This document shows positions 8,505-19,750 of a stretch of 64,000 nucleotides of DNA, piece by piece. The stretch lies in the NCBI GenBank assembly GCA_020637235.1, contig JACJWG010000005.1, forward strand, positions 62,001-126,000, given 5' to 3'. The stretch comes from Acidimicrobiaceae bacterium (GTDB lineage: Bacteria; Actinomycetota; Acidimicrobiia; Acidimicrobiales; Ilumatobacteraceae). Every line of letters begins with the position of its first letter. Position 1 is the stretch's first letter. The notes beneath the pieces were generated by a model. That model searched no databases. It worked only from the letters and a program-made list of their open reading frames with translations, and was not told where the DNA came from. A program made the translations under genes and the position numbers.

Positions 8505-10175
8505 ATGGACTACGGCTTCGATCGATTCCTCCGCCACGACGAGCTCACCAGCTGGTTGCACGACCTCGCCGCGGCGCATCCGGGGTTGGTGACGATCGAG
8601 TCGTACGGCACCTCGCACGAGGGTCGCGACCTGTGGCTCGCGACGATCACCGACACCTCCACGGGGGCCCACGACACCAAGCCGGCGCACTGGGTCGACG
8701 CGAACATCCACTCGGTCGAGGTGACCGGCGGCGTGGCCGCCCTTCATCTCGTCCACCACCTCGTCAGCGGGTTCGGCACCGACGACACCGTCACCCGGGC
8801 GCTGCGCACCCGTACGTTCTACGTGGCACCCCGCGTCAACCCCGACGGCGTCGAATGGGCGCTCGCCGACTCGCCCCGGTACCGACGCAGCAGCGTGCGT
8901 GCGTGGCCCTGGCGCGACGCACACCGCTCGCCCGGCGTGCACGAACGCGACATCGACGGTGACGGTCGTGTGCTCACGATGCGCGTCCCCGATCCCGACG
9001 GGTGGTGGATGGCGAGCGAGCTCGACGGGCGGATCATGAAGCCGGTGCCGCCCGAGGGTGTCGGGACCGGTGTGGTGCGCTACCGCCTGCTCGACGAGGG
9101 CGAACTGGTCGACCACGACGGTTTCACGATCCCCACCCCGGCGCCGCCCCAGGGGCTCGACATGAACCGCAACTTCCCCGCCGGCTGGGGGACCGAGGTG
9201 CACGGCAGCGGCGACCACCCGATGAGCGAACCCGAGATCGACGCGCTCGTGCGAGCCATGGTGGCCCGGCCGAACATCTGCGGCTACAACGCCTACCACA
9301 CGAGCGGCGGCGTACTCCTGCGACCGTCGAGCACCAAGTCCGACGGCGACCTCGCCCCGTTCGACGTGTGGGTGTGGGGCCAGCTGGGTGAGCGCGGCAA
9401 CGCCCTCACCGGCTACACGGTGCACTCGGTGTTCGAGGACTTCACCTGGGACAAGAAGGTCACGATGAGCGGCGCCGCCGACGACTGGGTGTACGAACAC
9501 CTGGGTGTGTACGGCTGGACCACCGAGTTCTGGGACGTCATCCACGCCGCCACCGGTACCAAGCAGAGCACGCACTTCTGGTACGTCGGCCCGACCGAGG
9601 CCGAGGAGGTGGCGGTGCTGCGGTGGGCCGAGGAGCACGGCCACGACGGCGTGTTCGTCGACTGGTACCCGTTCGACCATCCCCAGCTCGGCCCGGTCGA
9701 GTTGGGCGGCTGGGACCACATGCGATCGTGGACCAACCCGCCGCTCGCGCTGCTGGCCGCCGAGGTGCGCCCGCACGCCGAGTTCGCCGTGCACCAGGCC
9801 CTCGCCTCGCCGGCACTGGCCGTCGCGCACACCGCGGCCGTGGCGCTCGGTGCCGACACCTGGCGCGTCGAGCTCGGCATCGCCAACACCGGCTGGTTGC
9901 CCACCGACGTCACCGCCCACGCCCGCAAGTCGCACATGGTGCTGCCGTTGGTGGCCACCGTCGAGGGTGCGGACGTGCTCGGTGGTCCGGCCCGGCTCGA
10001 GCTCGGTCAGCTGGAAGGTCGATCGTCCGCCCGGTTCTCGGGACGCAACGACGGCACCCCCGACCGGGCGCTCGCCACCTGGGTGGTGCGTGCCCCGGCC
10101 GGCAGCGAGGTGCATCTCACCGCGTCGCACCAACGAGCGGGTCGCGTCGAGGCGACGGTGGTGCTGGCCGGCTGA
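8505..10175 (+). CDS. M14-family zinc carboxypeptidase-like protein
   Basis: Probable metallocarboxypeptidase. The 556 residues lack a signal peptide, so it is likely cytosolic. The M14 landmarks are present: zinc ligands in NIHSVEV (H-x-x-E), VNPDGVEWAL, substrate-binding Asn-Arg in DMNRNFPAGWG, a third zinc histidine near YNAYHTSGG, and a candidate catalytic Glu in TTEFWD. The C-terminal 130 residues form an extra beta-rich region. The start ATG 8505 has TAGCGT-N7 in front, so it is leaderless; the longer in-frame ORF would overlap gpmI. Related M14 proteins elsewhere cleave peptides or amides, and the substrate here is unknown. It ends 4 bp from the convergent deacylase, with a hairpin across both stops. 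Confidence 0.85.
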   Translation: MDYGFDRFLRHDELTSWLHDLAAAHPGLVTIESYGTSHEGRDLWLATITDTSTGAHDTKPAHWVDANIHSVEVTGGVAALHLVHHLVSGFGTDDTVTRALRTRTFYVAPRVNPDGVEWALADSPRYRRSSVRAWPWRDAHRSPGVHERDIDGDGRVLTMRVPDPDGWWMASELDGRIMKPVPPEGVGTGVVRYRLLDEGELVDHDGFTIPTPAPPQGLDMNRNFPAGWGTEVHGSGDHPMSEPEIDALVRAMVARPNICGYNAYHTSGGVLLRPSSTKSDGDLAPFDVWVWGQLGERGNALTGYTVHSVFEDFTWDKKVTMSGAADDWVYEHLGVYGWTTEFWDVIHAATGTKQSTHFWYVGPTEAEEVAVLRWAEEHGHDGVFVDWYPFDHPQLGPVELGGWDHMRSWTNPPLALLAAEVRPHAEFAVHQALASPALAVAHTAAVALGADTWRVELGIANTGWLPTDVTAHARKSHMVLPLVATVEGADVLGGPARLELGQLEGRSSARFSGRNDGTPDRALATWVVRAPAGSEVHLTASHQRAGRVEATVVLAG

Positions 10176-10189
10176 GCGGTCAGGCCGGC
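10167..10189. terminator. Hairpin spanning both convergent stop codons
   Basis: GCCGGCTGA (10167-10175) pairs with TCAGGCCGGC (10180-10189) around a GCGG loop, with one bulged base. The TGA stop of the M14 gene is in the left arm and the reverse TGA of the deacylase in the right arm. There is no U tract, which is common for high-GC actinobacterial terminators. Confidence 0.5.
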
Positions 10190-11928
10190 GCGGGCTGGGC
10201 GCCACGGACGAGGACGCCCGGCAGCCGGCCGGTGTGCTCGCCGTCGGCGAAGGTCTCCACACCCGACTTGAAGGTGTGGCGATAGCCGGTCGCGGTCTGC
10301 ATCAGGCGGCGGCCGCCCGCCGGGAGGTCGTGCACGATGTGCGGCGGGTGGGCGCCGAGCGCGGCCATGTCGATCACGTTCAGATCCGCCAGGTAGCCCG
10401 GCGCGACCACGCCTCGGTCGAACCAGCCCACGTGCCGCGCCCCGCGCTGGGTGAGGTGGTGCACCATCAGCTCGACGGGCAGCCGGTCGCCGCGCCGATC
10501 GCGGGTCCACAGTGCGAGGGCAGTCGTGGTCATGCTCGCATCGCTGATCGCACCGCAGTGCGCGCCGGCGTCGCTCAGGCCGAGCAACGAGTTCGGGGCG
10601 AGGAGCATCTCGCGCACGTCGTCGAGGTTGCCCTTCGCGAAGTTGAACAGCGGCATGTACAGCAGCTGGTTGCCGTCGCGCTCGACGAGGAGGTCGAGCA
10701 CCACCTCCACCGGGTTGCGGCCGCTCGCCGAGGCGAGACCGGCGATCGAGGTCGACGCGGTCGGCTCGTAGTCGACCGGGTCGCCCATCGGGAACAGCTT
10801 GTGGAAGCCGTTGGTGATCTCGTGCAGCATGCCGTCGATCTCGCGGGTGGCGTGCTCGGCCACGATGCGCGCCCGGCGATCGGGGTCGCGGAGCGCGTGC
10901 ACCAGCTCGGGCAGCGGCAACCGTGCGACCTCCTGGAAGCTCGGGCACAGGATGAGCGGGTTGAGCGTGGCCGTCAGCCCTTGGAGCACGCCGATGGGTC
11001 GGGCCGACACCTGGGTCTTCATCGGCAGGCCGGCGGCGACGCACTCGTCGACCCACGCCGTCATCTGGCGCCAGCGGTCGGGCAGCGGCTCGGGCTGCTG
11101 CACCGTCATGCTGAGCGGCCGGCCCGTGGCCTCCACCAGCGCGCGCATCGTGGCCATCTCGGCGCGCATGAAGTCCTCGTCGGCCGACTGGTAGGCGTCG
11201 CTGATCAGCTGGATGACACCGCGGCCGGTGTCGGCCATGGCACCGGCGAGCGCGGTGAGCTCGTCGATGCCGCTGTATCGGGTGCCGAGCGGTGCTCCGT
11301 CGCGGGTGCGGTGGATGTAGGTGCGGCTGGTGGTGAAGCCGATCGCGCCGGCCTGCATGCCGGCGCGCACCTGGATCGCCATCTCGGCGAGCTCCTCGGC
11401 CGTCGGCACCTCCATCGGGTCGGCACCTCGCTCGCCCATCACATAGGCGCGCAACGGTGCGTGGGTGACGTGGGTCGCGACGTCGAGCGCGTACCGGCGG
11501 CGGTCGAGCGCGTCGAGGTAGTCCGTGAAGGTCTCCCAGTCCCACGTCAGCCCTTCGGCGAGCGCGGTGCCGGGGATGTCCTCCACCCCTTCGAGCATCG
11601 CGATCAGCCAGTCGTGGTGCTCGGGTGTCGGACGCGCCGGGGCGAAGCCGACGCCGCAGTTGCCCATCACGATCGAGGTGACGCCGTGGATGCTGCTCGG
11701 GGCGAGCACCGGGTCCCAGGTGGCCTGGCCGTCGAAGTGGGTGTGGACGTCGACGAAGCCCGGCGTGACGGTGAGGCCGTCGGCGTCGATCTCGCGGTGG
11801 CCGCGGCCGTCGACCCGGCCGACCGCGGTGATGCGGTCGCCGGAGACGGCGACGTCGGCCACGGAGGCGGCGGCGCCGGTGCCGTCGACCACGGTGGCGT
11901 TCCGGATGACCAGGTCGTGCTCGCTCAT
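10180..11928 (-). CDS. N-acyl-D-amino-acid deacylase (D-aminoacylase)-like amidohydrolase
   Basis: Amidohydrolase of the D-aminoacylase group, which removes acyl groups from N-acyl-D-amino acids. The 582 residues begin with the small beta domain (DLVIRNATVVDGTGA). The TIM-barrel metal site follows (GFVDVHTHFDGQ, about 60-72) with the cysteine metal ligand in GVTSIVMGNCGVGFAP. The later landmarks HVTHAPLR, TTSRTYIHRTRDGAPLGT and SDAGAHCG (metal Asp) are present. ATG 11928 is chosen because CACAAT lies 6 nt upstream; upstream in-frame extensions run into the LLM gene. Many actinobacterial homologues are annotated only by family and the true substrate may differ. Confidence 0.87.
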   Translation of the reverse strand: MSEHDLVIRNATVVDGTGAAASVADVAVSGDRITAVGRVDGRGHREIDADGLTVTPGFVDVHTHFDGQATWDPVLAPSSIHGVTSIVMGNCGVGFAPARPTPEHHDWLIAMLEGVEDIPGTALAEGLTWDWETFTDYLDALDRRRYALDVATHVTHAPLRAYVMGERGADPMEVPTAEELAEMAIQVRAGMQAGAIGFTTSRTYIHRTRDGAPLGTRYSGIDELTALAGAMADTGRGVIQLISDAYQSADEDFMRAEMATMRALVEATGRPLSMTVQQPEPLPDRWRQMTAWVDECVAAGLPMKTQVSARPIGVLQGLTATLNPLILCPSFQEVARLPLPELVHALRDPDRRARIVAEHATREIDGMLHEITNGFHKLFPMGDPVDYEPTASTSIAGLASASGRNPVEVVLDLLVERDGNQLLYMPLFNFAKGNLDDVREMLLAPNSLLGLSDAGAHCGAISDASMTTTALALWTRDRRGDRLPVELMVHHLTQRGARHVGWFDRGVVAPGYLADLNVIDMAALGAHPPHIVHDLPAGGRRLMQTATGYRHTFKSGVETFADGEHTGRLPGVLVRGAQPAPA

Positions 11929-11993
11929 CGACCCATTGTGGTGCACCGGGGGCGCACGAGCGAGAGCCGTGCGCGCGCCGCGGGTGTGCGACC

Positions 11994-12929
11994 TCAGTCG
12001 AGCAGGGGGGCGACCTCGTGTGCGAGCAACTCGAGATGGTCGAGATCGCTCAGGTCGAGCACCTGCAGGTACACGCGCTCGGCCCCCGCCTCCGCCCAAC
12101 GGCGCAGGGTGGCCGCGACCTCGTCGACCGTGCCGGCAGCACCGTTCTGACGCAGCTCGTCCGGCTGCCGACCGATCGCCGCGGCGCGTCGCGCCACCTC
12201 GGCCTCGTCGCGTCCGGCGCACACGACGAGCGCCGCGCTGTACACCATCGGCTCGGTGCGCCCGGCGGTCTCGCACGCGGCGCGCACCCGGTCGGTCTGC
12301 GCACGGAAGAAGTCGAGCGGCACGAACGGGGTGTTGAACTCGGTGGCGTATCGGGCGGCCAGTTCGGGCGTGCGCTTCTTGCCGCCGCCGCCGATCACGA
12401 TCGGCGGCCGCTGTTGCGCCGGCTTCGGCAGCGCCGGCGACTCGACCACCGAGTGCACGGTGCCCCGGTGGGTGAACGTCTCGCCGATCGGTGTGCGCCA
12501 CATCCCGTCGATGATCGCCAACTGGTCGGCGAGGTCGTCGAAGCGCGTCCGCAGCGGCGGGAACGGCACCGCATAGGCGGTGTGCTCCTGCTCGTACCAG
12601 CCGGCGCCGAGGCCGAGCTCGACGCGGCCGCCACTCATCTGGTCCACCTGCGCCACGCTGATCGCGAGTGGACCGGGATAGCGGAAGGTGACCGGCGTGA
12701 CCAACGTGCCGAGACGGATGGTGCTCGTGTCGCGGGCCAGCCCAGCAAGGGTGATCCAGGCGTCGGTCGGCCCCGGCAGGCCGCTGACGTCGCCCATCTT
12801 CAGGTAGTGGTCGCTGCGGAAGAACGCACCGAACCCGAGCGACTCCGCCTGTCGGGCGACGGCGAGCAGCGTGTCGTAGCTGGCGCCCTGCTGGGGCTCG
12901 GTGAAGATGCGGAGGTCGGCGAGCTGCAT
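11994..12929 (-). CDS. LLM-class F420-dependent oxidoreductase (luciferase-like)
   Basis: 311-residue flavin/F420 TIM-barrel oxidoreductase. The luciferase-like pattern is clear: the start MQLADLRIFTEPQQGASYDT, then FFRSDHYLK, the TIRLGTLVTPVTFRYPG strand, GGRVELGLGAGWYEQEH and PIVIGGGGKKR. Members of this class usually act on hydride-transfer substrates with F420; the substrate is not visible. ATG 12929 has TAGGGT 7 nt upstream on the minus strand. That -10 box begins with the TAG stop of the upstream MFS gene (12942-12940), so the gene probably has its own leaderless promoter inside the end of its neighbour. Confidence 0.88.
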   Translation of the reverse strand: MQLADLRIFTEPQQGASYDTLLAVARQAESLGFGAFFRSDHYLKMGDVSGLPGPTDAWITLAGLARDTSTIRLGTLVTPVTFRYPGPLAISVAQVDQMSGGRVELGLGAGWYEQEHTAYAVPFPPLRTRFDDLADQLAIIDGMWRTPIGETFTHRGTVHSVVESPALPKPAQQRPPIVIGGGGKKRTPELAARYATEFNTPFVPLDFFRAQTDRVRAACETAGRTEPMVYSAALVVCAGRDEAEVARRAAAIGRQPDELRQNGAAGTVDEVAATLRRWAEAGAERVYLQVLDLSDLDHLELLAHEVAPLLD

Positions 12930-12939
12930 GCCCGCGACC

Positions 12940-14214
12940 CTACGCGCCCGCAGGGACGAAGCGGTCGGATGCGACCGGGCTGCGCGCGACGAGCGGCTCC
13001 TCGGCGGGGCGGGCGCCGACGGCGAGCCGGATGCCGGCCCACAGCGGCAGTGCGGTCAGCGCGGCCGTCACGCCGAACAGGGCTGCGGCGCCACCCCGCG
13101 CGTACAGCGGTGCGGCGGCGGCCGCCACCAGCGCGGCGGCGACGGTGGCCATCGCTTCGCCGAGCCCCTGCGCCGTCGCGGCACGCCGTCCGGGCACCGC
13201 CCAGCCCATCGCGGCAGCGGCGGCGGCACCCACGACGGTCTGGCCACCGGACTCGAACAACCCGATCACCACCACCACCACCGGCACGCGCACCAGGCCG
13301 TACAGCAGGATCACACCGATGTTGGCGATGCCGCCGAGGCCGGCGGCGCGGAACGCACCGAGGCGGTCGACCTGCCGGCCGGCCCACCCGGCGAGCAGCA
13401 TGCTCGGGACGGCGAACGCGGTGAGCGCCGCACCGATCATCAGGTCGCTCGAGCCGATGTCGGCGAGGAAGCGCGGGAACAGTGCGTCGTACGCGCCGAT
13501 CGGCACGAAGTAGGCGGTCATCACCAGCGCGGCGGCGAGCACCGAGCGGTGTCGCAGCAGCGCGAGGCCCGCGAGGAGCGACGCGTGCTCGGCCACGGGG
13601 TTCGCCGCCGGGGCGAGCCGATCGGCGGAGGCACCTGTCCCGCGACCGGCGACGAACCCGGGCACGCCAGCAGCGAGGGTGAGCGCGGCGGCGACGACGA
13701 TCGTGGCGACCACGCCGATGCTCACCTTGCCGGCCACGGCGAGCACCGGACCGAGTGCCATACCGGCGAGCTCGACCGCGTGCAGCCGACCGATGCGTTC
13801 GCCAGGGGCGTCGGGGAAGCGGCGAATGAGCAGGCCCTTGGCCGCCGGCATGAAGGCGCCGTACGCGAGCCCCGCGCCGAGGCGTCCGGCGATGAACCAC
13901 GCCACCGAGTCGCCGAGGGCGTAGGCGAGGGTCGACAGCGCCATCACCACGATCGAGCCCTCGATGACCAGGCGCTCGCGGCCGCGATCGGCGTGCGGCG
14001 CGACGAGGGTCTGGGCGACCAGCGCGGCGACGAAGCCGGCGGTCGCGATCCATCCGAGCTGCGCCGTGTCGATCCCGGCGCGCTCTTGCAGCGCAGGCAA
14101 GAGCGGGAACACCACCATGAACGACGCCGAGATCGCGAACGCGCCCACCTGGAGCGTCCTCGTCTCGTGCATGCGTCCCGCCGCGCGCGCCGGGGTGCCC
14201 TGTGTTGACCACAT
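12940..14214 (-). CDS. MFS transporter, probably TetR-controlled
   Basis: About 424 residues with 12 predicted membrane helices in the Major Facilitator pattern. A loop motif sits between helices 2 and 3 (APHADRGRERLVIEG), and there is a second half after about residue 215. It is likely a proton-driven exporter of small molecules; the substrate is unknown. I start at ATG 14214 because TACAGT lies 7 nt upstream, and the shared operator with the divergent tetR gene covers exactly that box and the start codon. ATG 14172, just before the first helix, is a reasonable alternative that shortens the protein by 14 residues. The TAG stop forms part of the promoter of the following LLM gene. Confidence 0.85.
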   Translation of the reverse strand: MWSTQGTPARAAGRMHETRTLQVGAFAISASFMVVFPLLPALQERAGIDTAQLGWIATAGFVAALVAQTLVAPHADRGRERLVIEGSIVVMALSTLAYALGDSVAWFIAGRLGAGLAYGAFMPAAKGLLIRRFPDAPGERIGRLHAVELAGMALGPVLAVAGKVSIGVVATIVVAAALTLAAGVPGFVAGRGTGASADRLAPAANPVAEHASLLAGLALLRHRSVLAAALVMTAYFVPIGAYDALFPRFLADIGSSDLMIGAALTAFAVPSMLLAGWAGRQVDRLGAFRAAGLGGIANIGVILLYGLVRVPVVVVVIGLFESGGQTVVGAAAAAAMGWAVPGRRAATAQGLGEAMATVAAALVAAAAAPLYARGGAAALFGVTAALTALPLWAGIRLAVGARPAEEPLVARSPVASDRFVPAGA

Positions 14215-14243
14215 GGCCAACACTGTATTGGCCAAACGGTCAA
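14205..14243. promoter_or_regulatory. Candidate TetR operator over the MFS promoter
   Basis: The left arm TTGACCACATGGCCAA (14205-14220) and the right arm TTGGCCAAACGGTCAA (14228-14243) are inverted repeats matching at 13 of 16 positions, with a 7-bp spacer. The centre lies on the MFS -10 box (TACAGT on the minus strand, 14222-14227). Binding by the adjacent TetR protein would block MFS transcription. It also overlaps the probable tetR promoter, so autoregulation is likely. Confidence 0.7.
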
Positions 14244-14272
14244 TGAACGCTGTGTCGTTCGGCACCTCTACC

Positions 14273-14893
14273 ATGGCCGAGCGAATGGCCCGCATGCAGC
14301 CCGCCCATCGTCGTGCGGCGATCCTCGACGCCGCCGTCGCCGAGATCGCCGAGCGGGGCTTCGCCCGCACCACGTCGCGGCAGGTGGCCGCTCGTGCCGG
14401 CGTGACCCACGGGCTGTTGCACCACTACTTCCCCGACCACGACTCCCTGCTCGCCGCGGCGTTCGAACGAGTGGCCCAGGAGGAGATCGACGAGGCCAAC
14501 GAAGCGTTGGCATCCGACCGTGACCCGCTCGCGCAACTCCGCGAGCTCACCGAGCCCTACGGCCCGGGCGGCGGGGAGGAGGCCTACCGCTTCTGGCTCG
14601 AGGCCTGGGCCGAGGCGTTCCACTCGCCGAAGCTGCGCGACACCACGCACCGGCTGTCGATCGCATGGCACGAGCTCGTCGTCGGGGTGATCGAGCGTGG
14701 CAACGCCGCGGCGGTGTTCCGCTGCGAGCACCCGCACGAGACCGCGTGGATGGTGGTCGCGCTGAGCGATGCCTTCGCCCTCCAGACCCAGATCGGCTCC
14801 GCGCTCGAGCCCTCGGAGATGAACGCGGTCAGTTGGCGGCTCGCCGAGCGCGAGCTCGGGTTGCCCCCGGGCACCTTGGCCCGCAGCGTGTGA
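14273..14893 (+). CDS. TetR-family transcriptional regulator
   Basis: About 206 residues. The N-terminal helix-turn-helix is classic TetR: RRAAILDAAVAEIAERGFARTT, then SRQVAARAGVTHGLLHHYFPDHDSLL. The C-terminal part is an all-helical ligand-binding domain similar to the TetR_C group. It is divergent from the MFS transporter, with a long palindrome between them, which points to repression of that transporter and of itself. The start is uncertain: ATG 14273 is chosen, ATG 14243 lies inside the operator, and 14285 and 14294 are also in frame without a clear ribosome-binding site. It is convergent with the HNH gene 59 bp downstream. Confidence 0.88.
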   Translation: MAERMARMQPAHRRAAILDAAVAEIAERGFARTTSRQVAARAGVTHGLLHHYFPDHDSLLAAAFERVAQEEIDEANEALASDRDPLAQLRELTEPYGPGGGEEAYRFWLEAWAEAFHSPKLRDTTHRLSIAWHELVVGVIERGNAAAVFRCEHPHETAWMVVALSDAFALQTQIGSALEPSEMNAVSWRLAERELGLPPGTLARSV

Positions 14894-14908
14894 GCGGCGT
14901 CCTGCGGG

Positions 14909-14929
14909 GGTGAGCTGCGGCGGCTCGCC
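14909..14929. terminator. Hairpin after tetR
   Basis: GGTGAGC (14909-14915) and GCTCGCC (14923-14929) form a 7-bp stem with one G-U pair and a 7-nt loop, 15 nt after the tetR stop. There is no T tract on the plus strand. Confidence 0.4.
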
Positions 14930-14936
14930 ACGTCGT

Positions 14937-14952
14937 GCGGACCGCCGTCCGC
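14937..14952 (-). terminator. Hairpin directly after the HNH gene stop
   Basis: GCGGAC-CGCC-GTCCGC is a perfect 6-bp stem with a 4-nt loop. It directly follows the HNH stop codon on the minus strand, in the convergent gap between tetR and the HNH gene. Confidence 0.4.
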
Positions 14953-15447
14953 TCAGCCCTCCGGCACCACCGGCCGCCCGGCGTCACCGGGCGCCGACGA
15001 CGCCGGTCGCCGCAACCAGACAGCCACGGGGCCGGCGGCATCGGCCTCGATCCACGACTCCCACCCACCGGGCACGAACGCCTCGGCGCGCTCGACGACC
15101 CACGAGCCGGCGTGATCGGCGAGCTCGGCGAGCGGGGCCAGTGCCACCACCTCGGCGCGTCCCGGCCGTGGCGCGAGGCGAGCGAGCGCCGTCCACAGAT
15201 GCACCGTCATGAGCATCGGCCACTCCGCCGGCCATCGCAGCTCGGGCAGGTGGTTGCCCCGCCGGACGTTGCAGCGCCGATGGGCGAGCCGCAGGTTCAC
15301 CGGCTCGTTCGAGCCGCCGCGCGACCTCGGCACCAGGTGGTCGATCGTCGCGCTGGCCGGCGTCGACGGCGGAGCGTGTGGATCGATGTCGCCGCCGCAC
15401 AGCCAGCACGTCCAACCGTCGCGCTCGGCCAACCGCCTCACCTGCAC
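14953..15447 (-). CDS. HNH endonuclease domain protein
   Basis: About 164 residues. An HNH fold lies near the N-terminus. The first zinc knuckle is [11 protein letters not shown] and the second pair of cysteines includes RRCN. The catalytic stretch is [23 protein letters not shown] (catalytic-type His in DH, Asn in the [10 protein letters not shown] segment). The remainder is a Trp/Pro-rich domain without recognisable motifs. Stand-alone HNH proteins of this kind are frequent in actinobacteria and their targets are mostly unknown; no restriction or phage genes are nearby. The GTG start at 15447 is preceded by CACACT-N6, a leaderless promoter. It is divergent from kbl, 63 bp away. Confidence 0.82.
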   Translation of the reverse strand: MQVRRLAERDGWTCWLCGGDIDPHAPPSTPASATIDHLVPRSRGGSNEPVNLRLAHRRCNVRRGNHLPELRWPAEWPMLMTVHLWTALARLAPRPGRAEVVALAPLAELADHAGSWVVERAEAFVPGGWESWIEADAAGPVAVWLRRPASSAPGDAGRPVVPEG

Positions 15448-15510
15448 GCCACCAGTGTGGCAGCGGAGCGAGCGTCCGGCACCTCCTGACCACGGCACTA
15501 TTCTCGGTAC

Positions 15511-16701
15511 ATGCGTACCGCGATTCTCGCCGACCTGGCCCAGCGGCTCGAGGGGTTGGCGCACGACGGGCTCACGAAGCACGAGCGGGTCATCACCTCG
15601 CCCCAGTCGGCGCACATCCGCCTCGCGGACGGTCGACACGTGCTCAACCTGTGCGCGAACGACTACCTCGGCCTCGCCGATCACCCGGTCCTCGTCGAAG
15701 CCGCCCAGCGCGCGGTCGTGGCGCACGGCTACGGGATGGCCAGCGTCCGCTTCATCTGCGGCACCCAGGACGTGCACCGAGAACTCGAGGCGCGCCTGTC
15801 GGCGTTCCTCGGCACCGACGACGCCATCCTGTACTCGTCGTGCTTCGACGCCAACGGCGGGCTGTTCGAGACCTTGCTCGACGAGCAGGACGCGGTCATC
15901 AGCGACGCCCTCAACCACGCGTCGATCATCGACGGCATCCGCCTGTGCCGCGCCCAGCGCTTGCGCTACGACAACAACGACATGACGGGCCTGGAGGCCC
16001 GGCTGCAGGAGGCTGCGGGCGCGCGACACCGCCTGATCGCGACCGACGGCGTGTTCTCGATGGACGGCGTGCTGGCCGACCTGCCGACGATCTGCGATCT
16101 CGCCGAGCGGTACGACGCGACGGTGATGGTGGACGACTCGCACGCCGTGGGCTTCGTCGGGCCCCACGGTCGGGGCACGCCCGAGGCGCTCGGCGTCGGC
16201 AGACGGGTCGACGTGCTCACCGGCACGCTCGGCAAGGCGCTCGGCGGTGCGTCGGGCGGATACACGGCGGGCCCGCACGAGGTGGTCGACTGGCTGCGCC
16301 AGCGCAGCCGGCCCTACCTGTTCTCGAACTCGCTCGCCCCGGCGATCGCCGCCACCACCCTGGCCGCGCTCGACCTGCTCGAACGGAGCGACGACCTGCG
16401 AGTGCAGCTCGAACACAACTCGGCGCGCTTCCGGTCGGCGATGTCAGCGGCCGGGTTCACCCTGGCCGGCGCCGGACACCCGATCATCCCCGTGATGCTC
16501 GGCGACGCGAAGGTGGCGGGCGAGATGGCCGAACGGATGCTCGCCCGAGGGGTGTACGTGATCGCCTTCTCGTACCCCGTGGTGCCCACCGGTCGGGCCC
16601 GGATCCGCACGCAGATGTCGGCGGCGCACACCGATGCCGACATCGACGAGGCGGTCGCGGCGTTCGTGGCCGTCGGCCGCGAGATGGCGGTGATCCCGTG
16701 A
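15511..16701 (+). CDS. kbl: Glycine C-acetyltransferase (2-amino-3-ketobutyrate CoA ligase)
   Basis: Second step of threonine breakdown: cleaves 2-amino-3-ketobutyrate with CoA to glycine and acetyl-CoA. The 396 residues match the family length closely. This is a fold-type I PLP enzyme with [10 protein letters not shown] at the start, [14 protein letters not shown], the cofactor Asp/His in [10 protein letters not shown], and the Schiff-base lysine in [13 protein letters not shown] (about residue 242). The start ATG 15511 is preceded by TATTCT-N6, so the kbl-tdh transcript is likely leaderless. The end overlaps tdh (GTGA), consistent with coupled translation of the two pathway enzymes. Confidence 0.95.
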   Translation: MRTAILADLAQRLEGLAHDGLTKHERVITSPQSAHIRLADGRHVLNLCANDYLGLADHPVLVEAAQRAVVAHGYGMASVRFICGTQDVHRELEARLSAFLGTDDAILYSSCFDANGGLFETLLDEQDAVISDALNHASIIDGIRLCRAQRLRYDNNDMTGLEARLQEAAGARHRLIATDGVFSMDGVLADLPTICDLAERYDATVMVDDSHAVGFVGPHGRGTPEALGVGRRVDVLTGTLGKALGGASGGYTAGPHEVVDWLRQRSRPYLFSNSLAPAIAATTLAALDLLERSDDLRVQLEHNSARFRSAMSAAGFTLAGAGHPIIPVMLGDAKVAGEMAERMLARGVYVIAFSYPVVPTGRARIRTQMSAAHTDADIDEAVAAFVAVGREMAVIP

Positions 16702-17723
16702 AGGCGTTGGTGAAGGCCCGGCCCGAGCCGGGGCTGTGGATGCTCGACGTCGACGAGCCGGCCGTCGGGCCACGCGACGTGAAGATCCGCGTGCGCAAGA
16801 CGTCGATCTGCGGCACCGACCTGCACATCCACCACTGGGACGCCTGGGCGCAGCAGACGATCCCCGTGCCGATGGTGATCGGTCACGAGTTCATGGGCGA
16901 CATCGTCGAGGTGGGCCCGGCGGTCGCCGGTCTCGAACCCGGCATGCGCGTGGCCGGCGAGGGCCACGTCACCTGCGGTCATTGCCGCAACTGCAAGGCG
17001 GGCCGGCGCGAGTTCTGCCACCAGCACACCGGCGTCGGCGTCACCCGTCCTGGTGCCTTCGCCGAGTACGTGGTGATCCCTGCCGAGAACGTGTTCGTCG
17101 TGCCGGCCCACATCGACGACGACGTGGCTGCGATCCTCGACCCGCTCGGCAACGCGACCCACACGGCGTTGCGCTTCGACTGCGTCGGCGAGGACGTGCT
17201 CGTCACCGGCGCCGGTCCGATCGGCGTGCTGTCGGCGGCGATCGCCCGCCACGTCGGGGCGCGCCACCTGGTGGTCACCGACGTCAACCCGTACCGGCTG
17301 GCGATGGCGGCCCGCCACGGCGCCGACCGGGTGGTCGACGTGCGCACCGAGTCGCTCGCGCCGGTCATGGCCGAGCTCGGGATGACCGAGGGCTTCGACG
17401 TGGGGCTCGAGATGTCGGGAGCCGAAGCGGCGTTCAACCAGATGCTCGACGCGATGAACCACGGTGGCCGGATCGCGATCCTCGGCATTCCGGCCGGACC
17501 GATGACGCTCGACGTGAACGACGTCATCTTCAAGGGGCTCGAGCTGCAGGGCATCTACGGCCGGCGGATCTTCGAGACCTGGTACAAGATGGCCGCGATG
17601 CTGCAGAGCGGCCTCGACGTGGCCGGGGTGATCACGCACCGGGTTCGCGCCGACGCCTTCGACGAGGCCTTCGCGATCGTCGAGACCGGCGAGTGCGGCA
17701 AGGTGATCCTCGACTGGGTGTGA
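16698..17723 (+). CDS. tdh: L-threonine 3-dehydrogenase
   Basis: First step of the same pathway: NAD-dependent oxidation of threonine to 2-amino-3-ketobutyrate. The 341 residues equal the E. coli enzyme length. This is a zinc medium-chain dehydrogenase: catalytic zinc Cys38 in [20 protein letters not shown], structural-zinc cysteines in [14 protein letters not shown], and a nucleotide-binding [11 protein letters not shown]. The GTG start at 16698 overlaps the kbl stop (GTGA); the long in-frame upstream extension is an artefact of reading through kbl. The 175-bp region after the stop holds the dnaK promoter and operator. Confidence 0.95.
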   Translation: MKALVKARPEPGLWMLDVDEPAVGPRDVKIRVRKTSICGTDLHIHHWDAWAQQTIPVPMVIGHEFMGDIVEVGPAVAGLEPGMRVAGEGHVTCGHCRNCKAGRREFCHQHTGVGVTRPGAFAEYVVIPAENVFVVPAHIDDDVAAILDPLGNATHTALRFDCVGEDVLVTGAGPIGVLSAAIARHVGARHLVVTDVNPYRLAMAARHGADRVVDVRTESLAPVMAELGMTEGFDVGLEMSGAEAAFNQMLDAMNHGGRIAILGIPAGPMTLDVNDVIFKGLELQGIYGRRIFETWYKMAAMLQSGLDVAGVITHRVRADAFDEAFAIVETGECGKVILDWV

Positions 17724-17773
17724 ACCCGTGACCACGGCTCGCCCGTGCAGTCGGACGGATCCAACGAGAAATG

Positions 17774-17792
17774 CTGAGTTGGAGTGACTCAG
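17774..17792. promoter_or_regulatory. HAIR-like inverted repeat (candidate HspR site) upstream of dnaK
   Basis: CTGAGT-N7-ACTCAG, a perfect 6-bp inverted repeat with a 7-bp spacer. It closely resembles the known HspR operator HAIR (CTTGAGT-N7-ACTCAAG), which controls dnaK operons in Streptomyces and mycobacteria. It lies 17 bp upstream of the proposed -35 box, and hspR is the last gene of the same operon. Confidence 0.75.
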
Positions 17793-17809
17793 GTTTTCTG
17801 ATCGTCGAG

Positions 17810-17838
17810 TTGGCGGTCGGGGTCGCGCGTCGTAGAGT
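17810..17838 (+). promoter_or_regulatory. Candidate dnaK promoter
   Basis: -35 TTGGCG (17810-17815), a 17-bp spacer and -10 TAGAGT (17833-17838). Transcription would begin near 17845, leaving a leader of about 54 nt. The strong AGGAG ribosome-binding site at 17888-17892 is 6 nt before the dnaK ATG. Confidence 0.6.
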
Positions 17839-17898
17839 TGCGTCAGTCCCGCTCAACCTCGCGAACCCCCGATACCCGTCAACCCACAGGAGACCACC

Positions 17899-19740
<1,842 letters not shown>

Positions 19741-19750
19741 GCCGGCCGTC

